NCBI RefSeq assembly: GCF_003323715.1 | Contig: NZ_QOIN01000035.1 | Span: 124,001 to 188,000, forward strand | DNA length: 64,000 nt | Source of the DNA: Streptomyces diacarni | GTDB taxonomy: Bacteria; Actinomycetota; Actinomycetes; Streptomycetales; Streptomycetaceae | Direction: 5' to 3' | Part shown: positions 24,750-33,039 of the stretch, piece by piece | Layout of the letters: the number at the start of each line of letters is the position of its first letter | How positions within the stretch are numbered: the stretch's first letter is position 1 | The notes under the pieces: generated by a model | What the model was told of the DNA's origin: nothing | Databases searched by the model: none | What the model saw: only the letters and a program-made list of their open reading frames with translations | Translations under genes and position numbers: made by a program

Positions 24750-27206
24750 ATGCCGACTTGCCCGAACGGCCACCAGTCGGCGGCCGACGACTGGTGCGAG
24801 GTCTGCGGTCACCGCATGACCGACGCGCCCGCGTCGCCCGCTGGGGCCGTACCGCCGCCCCCTCCGCCACCCGCACCGTCCGGCGGCTACGGCTACCCCG
24901 GCCCGCCCGGGCCCCCGCCCGCGCCCGGCCAGGGGTACGGCTACCCGGGCCCCGGCGCGCCCCCGCCCCCGGCCGCCCCCGGCGGCTACGGCCACCCCGG
25001 CCCCGGAGCTGATCCCGGCACTGGCTCCGGCAGGCCGGAGCTGTGCCCCCAGTGCGGGACGCCGCGCGAGTCGCAGGCGCCCTTCTGCGAGGAATGCCGC
25101 TACAACTTCCTCACCCACACGCCGACCACGTACGCGCCGCCGCCCGCGCCCAACGCCGCGCCCGGGACCCCGGGCCCCGACGCCCACGGGCCCCCCGGCT
25201 TCCCGCGCCCGTCCGGCCCCGCCGACCCGGCCCCCGACCCGCTGCGCACCCCGGGCTACCCGGGCGCCGGCGAGCAGGCCCCTGACCCCCTGCGCACCCC
25301 GGGCTACTCGGGGCCCGGCTACCCGCCCCCCGGCGACGAGCCCGGCCCCGACCCCCTGCGCACCCCCGGCTACCCCGGCGAGGCCGGCGAGGCCGGCACT
25401 CCGCCGGCGCCGGGCACACCTCCCGGCTTCCCGCCTCCGGGCGGCCCCGGCCCCGAGAGCCACGGAGCCCCCGGCTTCCCCGGCCGCCCTGGCGGTCCGG
25501 CGGGCCCGGGTGGTCCGGCCGGCCCGGGTGACCCGGCAGGGCTTGGCGGCTCGCCGGCGCCCGGCTCCGAGGGGCCTGGCGGCCCCGCGTTCCCCGGGCC
25601 GAACGGTCCCGGCCCCGGTGGCCAGGACGCTCCCGCGTTCCCCGGCCAGGCGGGCCCCGGCCCCGAGGGCGCGGGTCACCCCGGCTTCCCCGGCCCGAGC
25701 GGTCCCGGCCCCGAGGGCCAGTCCGGCCCCGGTTTCCCAAGCGGTCCGGGCGGCCCCGGCAGCCCGGCGGGTCCTGGCGGACATGGCGGCCCGGCCGGCC
25801 CGGGCGCTCCCGGCCCCGGAGGCCAGGGTTTCCCGGGCGGTCCCGGTGGTCCCGGGCCCGAGGGCCCGGGCGGTCCCGGTTTCCCAAGCGGTCCGGGCGG
25901 CCCCGGCGGTCCGGCGGGTCCCGGCGGAGACGGCGCTCCTTCCGGCCCCGGCGGCGCTGGTGGTCCGAGCGGTCCTGGCGGTCCCGGCCCCGAGGGCCCT
26001 GGCGGTCCTGGTTTCCCCGGCGCCCCGGGTGGTCCTGGCGGGCCTGGTCCGGAGAGCCCGGCTGGTCCTGGTTTCCCGGGAGGCCACGGCGCCCCGGGTG
26101 GCCCCGGCGGACAGGGCGCTCCTGTCGGCCCTGGTGGCCCCGGGGCCGAGGGTCCGATGGGACCTGGCTCGCAGGGCCCGGGTAGTCCCGGTTTCCCGGG
26201 CGGTCCGGGGGGCTCCGGTGCCCCGGCCGGGCCTGGGCCCGAAGGGCCCGCTGGGCCTGGTTTTCCCGGTGGGCCGGGTGAGCCCGGAAGGCCCGGCGGC
26301 CCGGGCCCGGCAGGGCCGAATGCCGGTCCTTACGGTCCCGACGCGGGGCGGCCCGGTGTTCCGGCGGGCGAGCGTGAGCCGGGGGTTCCCGGCTGGCCGG
26401 GCGGACCTGGTGGCTCAGGCCACCAGGAAGGGCCTGGGCAGTCCGGTTCGCCCGATGGCGGCCCCGGGTGGCGTCCCGGAGCCGAGGGCATGGGCCAGGG
26501 CGGCCCCGGCCCGCAGGTTCCGGGGGTGCCCGGCGGCGGAGAAGCCGTGCCGGGCCAGGGCCGGCCGTTCCCGGCGAACGAGGCCTACGGCGGGCAGCCC
26601 GCCGGCGGGGACTGGGAGCTGTCCCCGCCAGGAGCCGCCGAGCAGCGCGTCGGCGCCCCGCAGGTACCTGCGGGCGTGCCGGAGGGCCACCCGGGCCAGC
26701 CGGTCCAGCCCCCCGGCGGACCGGCCCCGCAGGGGCCTGGCGCTCCGGGGGCTCCGGAGTTCGCGCCGCAGCAGGGCGGGGCCCCGGCCCCGCAGGGCGG
26801 CGGTGCGTGGACGGCGCTCATCGGCCCCGACCGCGAGTACTTCGCGGCGATGATGCAGCGCAGTGGCCCGGAGGCGGCGTCGCTGAACCTGCCCGCCTAC
26901 TCCCCGGAGCAGCAGTTGCCGCTGACGGGTCCGCAGGTGACGATCGGTCGGCGCCGCGCGTCGACGGGTGAGGCGCCGGACATCGACCTGGGCCGTCCGC
27001 CGGAGGATCCGGGGGTGTCGCACCAGCACGCGGTGCTGGTGCAGCAGCCGGATGGTTCCTGGTCGGTGGTGGACCAGGACTCGACCAACGGCACCACGCT
27101 CAACGGTGCGGAGGATCCGATACAGCCGTACGTGCCTGTTCCGCTCAAGGAGGGGGACAGGGTGCACGTGGGCGCCTGGACGACGATCACGCTGACGCGG
27201 CGGTAG
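24750..27206 (+). CDS. FHA-domain protein with two zinc ribbons and a collagen-like Gly-X-Y region
   Basis: A protein of 818 residues built as zinc ribbon (C4, C16, C19 with a nearby His), Pro/Gly/Tyr-rich linker and second zinc ribbon (C99, C102, C113, C116). A Pro-rich segment with repeated DPLRTPGY follows, then roughly 325 residues of Gly-X-Y triplets rich in Pro (about 229–555), a further low-complexity linker and a C-terminal FHA domain (about 722–816). FHA recognition motifs are present: [14 protein letters not shown] and [10 protein letters not shown], so it should bind phosphothreonine. There is no signal peptide or membrane helix, so the collagen-like part is predicted to be cytoplasmic. 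ATG 24750 has a strong GGAGGGGGAGG ribosome site. It lies 84 bp after the VWA gene and is probably a reader or target of PknG phosphorylation. Confidence 0.93.
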   Translation: MPTCPNGHQSAADDWCEVCGHRMTDAPASPAGAVPPPPPPPAPSGGYGYPGPPGPPPAPGQGYGYPGPGAPPPPAAPGGYGHPGPGADPGTGSGRPELCPQCGTPRESQAPFCEECRYNFLTHTPTTYAPPPAPNAAPGTPGPDAHGPPGFPRPSGPADPAPDPLRTPGYPGAGEQAPDPLRTPGYSGPGYPPPGDEPGPDPLRTPGYPGEAGEAGTPPAPGTPPGFPPPGGPGPESHGAPGFPGRPGGPAGPGGPAGPGDPAGLGGSPAPGSEGPGGPAFPGPNGPGPGGQDAPAFPGQAGPGPEGAGHPGFPGPSGPGPEGQSGPGFPSGPGGPGSPAGPGGHGGPAGPGAPGPGGQGFPGGPGGPGPEGPGGPGFPSGPGGPGGPAGPGGDGAPSGPGGAGGPSGPGGPGPEGPGGPGFPGAPGGPGGPGPESPAGPGFPGGHGAPGGPGGQGAPVGPGGPGAEGPMGPGSQGPGSPGFPGGPGGSGAPAGPGPEGPAGPGFPGGPGEPGRPGGPGPAGPNAGPYGPDAGRPGVPAGEREPGVPGWPGGPGGSGHQEGPGQSGSPDGGPGWRPGAEGMGQGGPGPQVPGVPGGGEAVPGQGRPFPANEAYGGQPAGGDWELSPPGAAEQRVGAPQVPAGVPEGHPGQPVQPPGGPAPQGPGAPGAPEFAPQQGGAPAPQGGGAWTALIGPDREYFAAMMQRSGPEAASLNLPAYSPEQQLPLTGPQVTIGRRRASTGEAPDIDLGRPPEDPGVSHQHAVLVQQPDGSWSVVDQDSTNGTTLNGAEDPIQPYVPVPLKEGDRVHVGAWTTITLTRR

Positions 27207-27224
27207 TCCACCCCGGGTGGGCGC

Positions 27225-27254
27225 TCCGGCAGGTGCGCCCACCCGTCGACACCG
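27225..27254. terminator. Terminator hairpin after the FHA gene
   Basis: GGGTGGGCGC and GCGCCCACCC form a perfect 10-bp stem with a 10-nt loop, 18 bp beyond the FHA stop, in the convergent gap with the mscS-like gene. Confidence 0.75.
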
Positions 27255-27367
27255 GCGGTACGGAAATCCCGAGGCCCGAGGCCCGAGGCCTGGAGGTCCG
27301 GCAGCCCGGGAGTCCGGCTGCACCGGGAGCTGAGCCCGATGGGGCGCCGGGGACGCCGGGGGCGGAG

Positions 27368-28354
27368 CTACTTGTCCAGCGGCACGGGCGCCCGTGCCGC
27401 GTCGAGCGCGAGCGCCTGTTTGTCGACGATGCGGATGCCCCGCGCGTCCAGCGCCTTCTTGACGCGCCACCGCAGCTCGCGCTCGACGCCGAGGCTCTTC
27501 TCCGGCATGGTCTTGACGGAGACGCGCAGCACCATGGAGTCGAGTGTCACCTCGTCCAGGCCGAGGACCTCGACGGGTTCCCACAGGACCTCGTCCCAGG
27601 GGCTCTCCTTGCTCAGCCCCTCGCCCGCGGCGAGGACGGCGGCGCGGACTTCGTCGAGGTCCTCGTCGGCGCGTACCCGGACGTCGAGGGCGGCCATGGC
27701 CCATCCCTGGCTGAGGTTGCCGATGCGTTTGATCTCGCCGTTGCGGATGTACCAGATCTCACCGCCGTCGCCGCGCAGCTGTGTCACGCGCAGGCCGATC
27801 TCCATGACGACGCCGGAGGCCTCGCCGGCGTCGATGCGGTCGCCGACGCCGTACTGGTCCTCCAGGAGCATGAACATGCCGGCGAGGACGTCCATGACCA
27901 GGTTGCGGGCGCCGAAGCCGAGTGCTACGCCCGCGACGCCCGCGCTGGCGAGGAGCGGCGCCGGGTTGATGCCCAGTCCTGACAGAACGGTCAGCGCCGC
28001 GGTGCCCAGGATGACGAAGGAGGCGACGCTGCGCAGGATGGAGCCGATGGCGGCGGACCGTTGCCGCCGGCGTTCTCCGCTGACCAGCAGTCCGCGCAGG
28101 GCGTTGCCGCTGTCGACGATCTCGGCGCGGCGGTTCATGCGGGCTATGAGCTGGGTGATGGCCCGGCGGATGAGGTAGCGCAGGACGAGGGCGACGACGC
28201 AGATGAAGACGAGGCGCAGGCCGGAGGCGAGCCAGTCCGTCCAATTGTCCTGGATCCACCCCGCGGCCTCGCTCGCGCTGTCCTGGGCGTCCTCGAGGGA
28301 CCTCGGCGGCTGGGGTCCGCCGGGCGGGGGAGAGGCGCTGAGCAGCCAGTACAC
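27368..28354 (-). CDS. Small-conductance mechanosensitive channel (MscS family)
   Basis: An integral membrane protein of 328 residues starting at GTG 28354. Three membrane helices are visible: residues about 45–65 (LRLVFICVVALVLRYLI), about 110–128 (SVASFVILGTAALTVL) and the pore helix about 135–165 (LLASAGVAGVALGFGARNLVMDVLAGMFMLLEDQ). The pore helix has the Gly/Ala pattern and the downstream YGVGDRI segment typical of MscS. A beta domain (VVMEIGLRVTQLRGDGGEIWYIRNGEI) and a C-terminal alpha/beta domain follow. The channel opens under membrane tension and releases solutes during osmotic downshock. It is divergent from the HNH gene and convergent with the FHA gene. Confidence 0.95.
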   Translation of the reverse strand: MYWLLSASPPPGGPQPPRSLEDAQDSASEAAGWIQDNWTDWLASGLRLVFICVVALVLRYLIRRAITQLIARMNRRAEIVDSGNALRGLLVSGERRRQRSAAIGSILRSVASFVILGTAALTVLSGLGINPAPLLASAGVAGVALGFGARNLVMDVLAGMFMLLEDQYGVGDRIDAGEASGVVMEIGLRVTQLRGDGGEIWYIRNGEIKRIGNLSQGWAMAALDVRVRADEDLDEVRAAVLAAGEGLSKESPWDEVLWEPVEVLGLDEVTLDSMVLRVSVKTMPEKSLGVERELRWRVKKALDARGIRIVDKQALALDAARAPVPLDK

Positions 28355-28630
28355 AGGATCGACCTTCCGTGCGAGTCACATCCACAGGGCACACGAACGG
28401 ATGCCTCGACCACACTAACGGCGCAGGGGCTTCACATTTGGTGCCACCGAGCAGTATGGGGCCAGCTGTTCGAGGGGGACGTTCGATCCCGCGTCGATGG
28501 TGTGAGGTGTGGTCCGAAACACGCTGAGCTCGTTGCCCGGTCGTGGTGGCGGAGTGACCAGGGCACGGGACACACTGAGGGGAGATCGTCACGGCGCGAG
28601 CCACGCGCCGCCGACGTACGAGGAGGCACC

Positions 28631-29170
28631 GTGCCGCATGTCCTGGTCCTCAACGCGTCGTACGAGCCGCTCGGCGTCGTACCGCTCCGCCGCGCGCTCG
28701 TTCTCGTCCTCAACGAAAAGGCTGTCAGCCTGGAGGACTCCGGCGCCCTGATGCACAGCGCGACCCGTGTGATACCCGCGCCCAGTGTCGTCCGTCTCAA
28801 GCGTTTCGTGAGGGTGCCCTTTCGCGGCAGTGTCCCTCTCACGCGGCGTGCGTTGTTCGCCCGGGACGGCGGCCGTTGCGCATACTGCGGTGGCGTCGCA
28901 ACCAGCGTCGACCACGTCATTCCGCGCAGCAGGGGCGGGATGCACGCCTGGGAGAACGTGGTGGCGGCCTGTCGCCGCTGCAATCATGTGAAGGCCGACC
29001 GCCATGTCGCCGAGCTGGGCTGGAGGTTGCGCCACCAACCCGCGCCACCGTCCGGTCTCGCGTGGCGGATCATCGGCACGGGGCACCGGGATCCGCGCTG
29101 GCTGCCGTATCTCATGCCATACGGCGCGGACGATGATCTCGCCCGGATCGACGGCAGAGCCACTGCCTGA
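28631..29170 (+). CDS. HNH endonuclease family protein
   Basis: A protein of 179 residues with a C-terminal HNH nuclease domain. CAYCGG supplies a first CX2C, then SVDHVIPRSRGG holds the catalytic His region, and NVVAACRRCNHVKADR gives the Asn and the second CX2C, so both metal clamps are complete. The N-terminal half (VLVLNASYEPLGVVPLRRAL) is the characteristic beginning of the actinobacterial stand-alone HNH family. GTG at 28631 is preceded by a perfect AGGAGG; sequence further upstream in frame is the mscS promoter region. This family is widespread and chromosomal; its substrate is unknown, and there is no methylase or phage gene nearby. Confidence 0.93.
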   Translation: MPHVLVLNASYEPLGVVPLRRALVLVLNEKAVSLEDSGALMHSATRVIPAPSVVRLKRFVRVPFRGSVPLTRRALFARDGGRCAYCGGVATSVDHVIPRSRGGMHAWENVVAACRRCNHVKADRHVAELGWRLRHQPAPPSGLAWRIIGTGHRDPRWLPYLMPYGADDDLARIDGRATA

Positions 29171-29534
29171 GTTCCGGGCTTTGTTGTGTCGGGAGGCGGG
29201 CGCGGTGGGGGCCGGTCAGGAGCGGCCCGCACCGCGCAGCGCCGGCTGTGCGTCGCCGACGCGCACCCGGCCCGCACCTCGTCCGTACGCTTCGGACGCC
29301 CGCTTCCCGCCTTCCGTCCGGACCGGAACTGGCTTCCCCTTCGCGCCAGATGCGGCCCTCCGGCCGCGTTGAACGCGGCCGTCCGTCCGCGCCGGCGAGG
29401 GCTACGACTACGACCAACTGCGGCCGTGGCTACGAGCGCGAAGCCGAGCACTTCCTGCCCTCGTCGGCACAGCCGCGGCCTGGTCGCCTACAGCCGACGC
29501 ATCCAACGGAAACGGCGTGTCAGAGGGGTTGGCC
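29171..29534. other. 364-bp gap without a gene
   Basis: The gap holds two adjoining palindromes, GCGGCC-CTCC-GGCCGC at 29352–29367 and CGCGTT-G-AACGCG at 29365–29377. They may end transcription of the HNH gene or serve as an operator for the DUF1963 gene. Nothing else is recognisable. Confidence 0.5.
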
Positions 29535-30383
29535 ATGATGGTCATCATGACATCTGCCTCTCTTGACGCCTGGCGTGACTTCGCTGTGCAGCACCTCCCC
29601 TTCGACGTCGCAAAGCAGTGGCTGGGGCTCCTGCGCCCTGCCGTACGACTGGAGGTCGATGACGACTCGGATGGTGTCGTCGGGAGGATCGGCGGGCTGC
29701 CCCGGTTGCCGGACGGAGAGGACTGGCCGGTATGGGAGGGGCACGGGCCGTTGTCGCTCATCGCCTCGGTCGACTGCGCTGAGCTGCCTTCCGACTCCGT
29801 GGACATCCCCCTTCCGAGCGAAGGGACACTGCTGTTCTTCTTTTTCGACGGCCAGTTGGACGCCTACGCGTCCTGGGCGGACGGGCCGTCGGCCCGTGAC
29901 AGCCGCTCGGGCGCCCGGGTCCTTTACGTGCCGGAGGGGCAGGACGCGCCGGTGCGTGACGCACCCGCCGAGCTCGAACCGTTCCCGTCTCTGCCGCTGA
30001 CCGCGCGGACCGTGATGACGCCGCCCGACCCCTCGCATCCCAGGGCAGTGGCGGCGTTTGCGCCGGGCACCTCGTACCCGGGCTCCTACGAGCACCCGAT
30101 CCGCGAAGAGGACTTCGTCGACGCTTTGATCGATTTCGAGTGCGAGGACGACGCCGACAGCGTTCATCAGATCGGTGGCTACGCCGAGTCGATCCAAGAC
30201 CTCGTTGAGATCGAGGTCGCGGGCTCAGAGGGCGACGAATGGGTGCTGTTGGCGCAGTTCGACGGTGTCGACGAGGCGGACATGGTCTGGGGCGACTCCG
30301 GAATCCTGTACTGGCTGATACGCCCTCATGACCTGGCCGAGCGCCGGTTCGACCGGGCGATGTTCACCTGGCACATGGCCTGA
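29535..30383 (+). CDS. DUF1963 (YwqG-like) protein
   Basis: A cytoplasmic acidic protein of 282 residues. The family marker is RIGGLPRLPDGEDWPVWEGHGPLSLIASVDC near residues 55–85, the G-G-x-P-x-L-P …WP pattern of DUF1963, followed by TLLFFFFDGQ. A C-terminal segment VLLAQFDGVDEADMVWGDSGILYWLIRPHDLAERRFD is also typical. Of several possible starts (GTG 29517, ATG 29535, 29538, 29547), I prefer 29535 because AGAGGGG lies 6 bp upstream. Molecular function is unknown in the family. The local DNA is slightly less GC-rich than its neighbours. Confidence 0.88.
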   Translation: MMVIMTSASLDAWRDFAVQHLPFDVAKQWLGLLRPAVRLEVDDDSDGVVGRIGGLPRLPDGEDWPVWEGHGPLSLIASVDCAELPSDSVDIPLPSEGTLLFFFFDGQLDAYASWADGPSARDSRSGARVLYVPEGQDAPVRDAPAELEPFPSLPLTARTVMTPPDPSHPRAVAAFAPGTSYPGSYEHPIREEDFVDALIDFECEDDADSVHQIGGYAESIQDLVEIEVAGSEGDEWVLLAQFDGVDEADMVWGDSGILYWLIRPHDLAERRFDRAMFTWHMA

Positions 30384-30481
30384 GGGGTTCTCGCGGTCGG
30401 AGACGCCCTTCCGGCCCGCACGCACAACCCGCGCGGCCGGGGACGTGCCCCCACGGCCCCGGGCGCGTGCCCACCCACAGT

Positions 30482-30505
30482 CCCGGGCGCGGGACCGCGC
30501 CCGGG
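30482..30505 (+). terminator. GC hairpin downstream of the DUF1963 gene
   Basis: CCCGGGCGCG and CGCGCCCGGG make a perfect 10-bp stem with a 4-nt loop, about 100 bp after the stop. Confidence 0.5.
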
Positions 30506-30542
30506 CCCCGCGTTCGCGACCGGGCGCGGACCCTACACCCCC

Positions 30543-30573
30543 GGTGCCCCGGACTCCATGGTTCCGGGGCACC
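30543..30573 (+). terminator. Second hairpin downstream of the DUF1963 gene
   Basis: GGTGCCCCGGA and TCCGGGGCACC form an 11-bp perfect stem with a 9-nt loop. There is no T tract. Confidence 0.5.
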
Positions 30574-30772
30574 ACCGTGCGGGGGCCCGCAAAACCTGCC
30601 GCCGGGTGTCCGGTTCGTCCGTCGTTTCTCCGCTTCCTGATCCGTCCCGTCGGCGATTCCTCGCGGGAACCGACGTGAGCTGGGACACGTTCTCGGGGCG
30701 GACACGTCTGTACTCCGGTCGACTGGGTAGGGCGAGTTCTGTCCGCAATTCGTCAACGAACGGAGGCCCGTC

Positions 30773-31054
30773 GTGGCCGCGTCCGCTGAACTCCTGCTGT
30801 CCGCGCTCGCTCCGCTTCCGCAGCAGCGCACACTCTCCAAACGAGGGCACGAGCCGGTAGACCTGTCCGGTGTGTCCGACCCCGACTCCGGACTCGACGG
30901 CTCGTGCACGTGCGGGTGCGCCGACGCCCCCCTCACCAGCGAGCCCCCGCTCGCCGACGCCATTCCGCTGACCAGTGAGCCGCCCCTCGCCGAGGCGCCG
31001 CTGACCAGCGAGCCCACCGGGGTCGGTTACGGCACGGAGCCGGCGGACATCTGA
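30773..31054 (+). CDS. Small hypothetical protein with LTSEP repeats
   Basis: A protein of 93 residues from GTG 30773, with GGAGG six bases before it. The N-terminal half is unremarkable (LLLSALAPLPQQRTLSKRGHE). The middle holds CTCGC, and the C-terminal half has three copies of a PLTSEP(P)LA(D/E)A-like unit before GVGYGTEPADI. No signal peptide or membrane helix is seen. Its TGA overlaps the ATG of the MalQ-like gene (TGATG), so the pair is translationally coupled. I do not recognise the family. The repeat, the cysteine pair and the coupling make it unusual. Confidence 0.7.
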   Translation: MAASAELLLSALAPLPQQRTLSKRGHEPVDLSGVSDPDSGLDGSCTCGCADAPLTSEPPLADAIPLTSEPPLAEAPLTSEPTGVGYGTEPADI

Positions 31055-32901
31055 TGCCCCTCCCCCAGGCACGGTCCGGGGGGAACCCCACCCGGCTCGC
31101 GCGGCTCGCCGAGGCCCACGGCGTCGCCCTCTCCCACGAGCCCGAACCCGGCCGGCACGTCCAGGTGCCCGAGGGGACGGTCGTGGAGGTGCTGGCGGCT
31201 TTGGGTGTCGACGCCTCGACGCCGCGCGCTGTCCGTGCGGCGCTGGAGCGGCACGAGTGGGACGGCCGGCAGTTGCTGCCGCCCACCGTCGTGCTGCGCT
31301 CCGGCGCGCGGCCGGTGTCCGCGCCGGCTCGCACCTCGTGCTTATCCCAGCTTCCCGACGGGACGGTGCTGCGCGTCGTCACCGACAGCGGTACGACCCT
31401 GGACTGGGGCCCGGGCACGCGCCTGCCCCTGGGGGTGCACACCCTCTTCGGGCACGCGCCCGACGAGCGCGCGGCCCACAGCACGCTCATCGTGGTGCCC
31501 GAGGCCTTCCCCGCCCCTCGGACCCGCGCCTCGGGCGAGGGCGGTATGGGGCTCCGCGTCCGGTTGCGGTCGCTGCTGTCGGCCCGTTCCCGGGGGAGGG
31601 GGGACCTGGCCGATCTCGGTGAGCTGGCCGACTGGGCGGGGCGCTGCCTCGGGGCGGACTTCCTCCAGCTGGACCCCTCGCACAGCGCCGTGCCCGTCCC
31701 GGACGAAACCGCGCCCGTTTCGGACGAAACCGCGCCCGTTCCGGGCGGGCGAGCCGGGGAGGGCCCGGCGGGCCACGCCGCCCTCTCGTCCTGCCTGCCC
31801 TCATCCCGCCGCTTTCCCGACCCGGTGCACCTGCGCGTCGAGGATGTCTTGGAGTTCGGGTGTCTGGGGGAGGAGCAGCGGCGCCGGGCCGAGGTGCTCC
31901 TGGGGCGTGCGGCAGCCCTGCGCGAGGGCGTGTCCGGCGGTCACGCGCCCCTCGGTCGGGGCGCGGTGTGGGAACTCAAGCGGGAGGCGCTGGAGCTGGT
32001 GCGCTCGGTTCCGCTCGGGCCCGGGCGCCGGGCCGCGTACGAGGACTTCGTGGCCGAACGCGGGCAGGCGCTGGTGGACCACGCCACCTGGTGCGCCCTC
32101 GCCGAGGCGTACGGCTCCGACTGGCGTTCCTGGCCCGCGGGTCTCGACGATCCCCGGTCCGCGCACACGGCCCGCGTACGCGCGCAGCGCCAGGACCGGG
32201 TCGACTTCCACGCCTGGGCCGCGTGGCTCACCGACTGCCAGCTCGCGGCGGCGCAGCACACCGCGCGGCAGGCCGGTATGGCCGTCGGTCTGGTGCTCGA
32301 TCCGGCGGCGGGCGCGCATCCCGGTGGCTCGGACGCCTGGTCGCACCAGCACAGCCTCGCGCAGGGCGTCACCCTCGGCGCGCCGCCGCGGGGGCGCGAT
32401 GCCAGGGGCCAGGACTGGGGGCTGCCGCCCTGGCGGCCGGACGCGCTGGCCCGGGCGGGGTACGGGCCCTACCGCGAGGTGCTCGCCGGGCTCTTCCGGC
32501 ACGCCGGGGCTCTGCGTCGCGGTCGTGCCCTGGGCCGCTCCAGGCTGTGGTGGATTCCCGAGGGCCGTCCGCCGGCCGAGGGCACCTACGTGCGCTATGA
32601 CGCCGAGGCGTTGCACGGTGTTCTCGCCCTGGAGGCCCACCGGGCGGGTGCCGCCGTCCTCGGCGAGGATCCGGCCGGCGCCGGGCCCGGGGCGCGGGAG
32701 TCGGCGGCGCCGGGGGAGCCTGCGGGGCTGGGGGAGCCTGCGGGGCGGCGGATGCGCGGCGCCTCGGTGTCGTGGCCGGAGTGTCCCGACCCGCCCCTTC
32801 CCGTGGTGGATGTCCAGGGCCGGCCCGTGCCCTGGGAGGAGGTCGCCGCCTCGCCGCGGGGCAGGGAGTTGCTCGCACAGTGGGGCGCGCTCCCCGGCTG
32901 A
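31054..32901 (+). CDS. Degenerate 4-alpha-glucanotransferase (MalQ/GH77) homologue, probably inactive
   Basis: The product has 615 residues and clear GH77 similarity along its length: LGELADWAG..LGADFLQLDP, SSRRFPDPVHLRVED, WELKREALELV, VDFHAWAAWLTDCQLAAAQ, GQDWGLPPWRPDALA, RLWWIPEGRPPAEGTYVRYDAEALHGVLALEAHRAGA and GED. However, the motif that carries the nucleophile in active enzymes (RIDHxxG) reads LRRGRALG here, so the Asp is replaced by Gly490 and the His by Arg491. The GED glutamate (Glu538) remains, but the protein ends about 77 residues later, before the TTHD region with the third catalytic Asp. The donor-site loop (PSPY) is replaced by a DETAPV repeat. Amylomaltase activity is therefore doubtful; a carbohydrate-binding or regulatory role, or decay in progress, are alternatives. 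It starts on the TGATG overlap with the small repeat protein. Confidence 0.85.
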   Translation: MPLPQARSGGNPTRLARLAEAHGVALSHEPEPGRHVQVPEGTVVEVLAALGVDASTPRAVRAALERHEWDGRQLLPPTVVLRSGARPVSAPARTSCLSQLPDGTVLRVVTDSGTTLDWGPGTRLPLGVHTLFGHAPDERAAHSTLIVVPEAFPAPRTRASGEGGMGLRVRLRSLLSARSRGRGDLADLGELADWAGRCLGADFLQLDPSHSAVPVPDETAPVSDETAPVPGGRAGEGPAGHAALSSCLPSSRRFPDPVHLRVEDVLEFGCLGEEQRRRAEVLLGRAAALREGVSGGHAPLGRGAVWELKREALELVRSVPLGPGRRAAYEDFVAERGQALVDHATWCALAEAYGSDWRSWPAGLDDPRSAHTARVRAQRQDRVDFHAWAAWLTDCQLAAAQHTARQAGMAVGLVLDPAAGAHPGGSDAWSHQHSLAQGVTLGAPPRGRDARGQDWGLPPWRPDALARAGYGPYREVLAGLFRHAGALRRGRALGRSRLWWIPEGRPPAEGTYVRYDAEALHGVLALEAHRAGAAVLGEDPAGAGPGARESAAPGEPAGLGEPAGRRMRGASVSWPECPDPPLPVVDVQGRPVPWEEVAASPRGRELLAQWGALPG

Positions 32902-32936
32902 GAGCCGCACGCTCACCGCCTCCTCCCCCCCCCAAT

Positions 32937-32951
32937 AGATTGGACCTATCT
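32937..32951. promoter_or_regulatory. Imperfect palindrome upstream of the fucosidase gene
   Basis: AGATTGG-A-CCTATCT has 7-bp arms with one mismatch around a single central base, about 90 bp upstream of the start codon in an unusually AT-rich patch. A candidate operator. Confidence 0.4.
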
Positions 32952-32998
32952 CTTTCCCGCCACCTCACGCCTGCGGCACCATGCCCACGTACCCCTCA

Positions 32999-33013
32999 AG
33001 AGATCGGATCTCT
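32999..33013. promoter_or_regulatory. Perfect palindrome in the fucosidase leader
   Basis: AGAGATC-G-GATCTCT has perfect 7-bp arms around one central base, 26 bp before the ATG and just upstream of the GGAGG ribosome site. A repressor bound here would block expression. Confidence 0.45.
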
Positions 33014-33039
33014 CTCCGGGTGAGGAAGGTGGAGGACTC

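Larger units (their letters stand above)
30384..30772. other. 389-bp gap with two hairpins and a probable promoter
   Basis: No gene is supported. The left part has two strong hairpins (30482–30505 and 30543–30573). The right part (30660–30760) is less GC-rich and leads into an ACGGAGG ribosome site, so the promoter for the small-protein/MalQ-like pair probably lies there; I see no convincing hexamers. Confidence 0.5.

Noticed and set aside
18579..27206. Tellurite-resistance (Ter) operon
   Set aside because: The kinase/PP2C/VWA set resembles TerY triads, but there is no TerD, TerC or TerB-like gene and the kinase is clearly PknG.
28631..29170. HNH gene as part of a prophage or restriction system
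   Set aside because: No terminase, capsid, methylase or integrase nearby; stand-alone chromosomal HNH proteins of this type are common.
30773..31054. Precursor of a graspetide or other RiPP
   Set aside because: The Thr-Ser-Glu repeats recall ester-peptide cores, but no ATP-grasp, cyclase, protease or exporter is adjacent.
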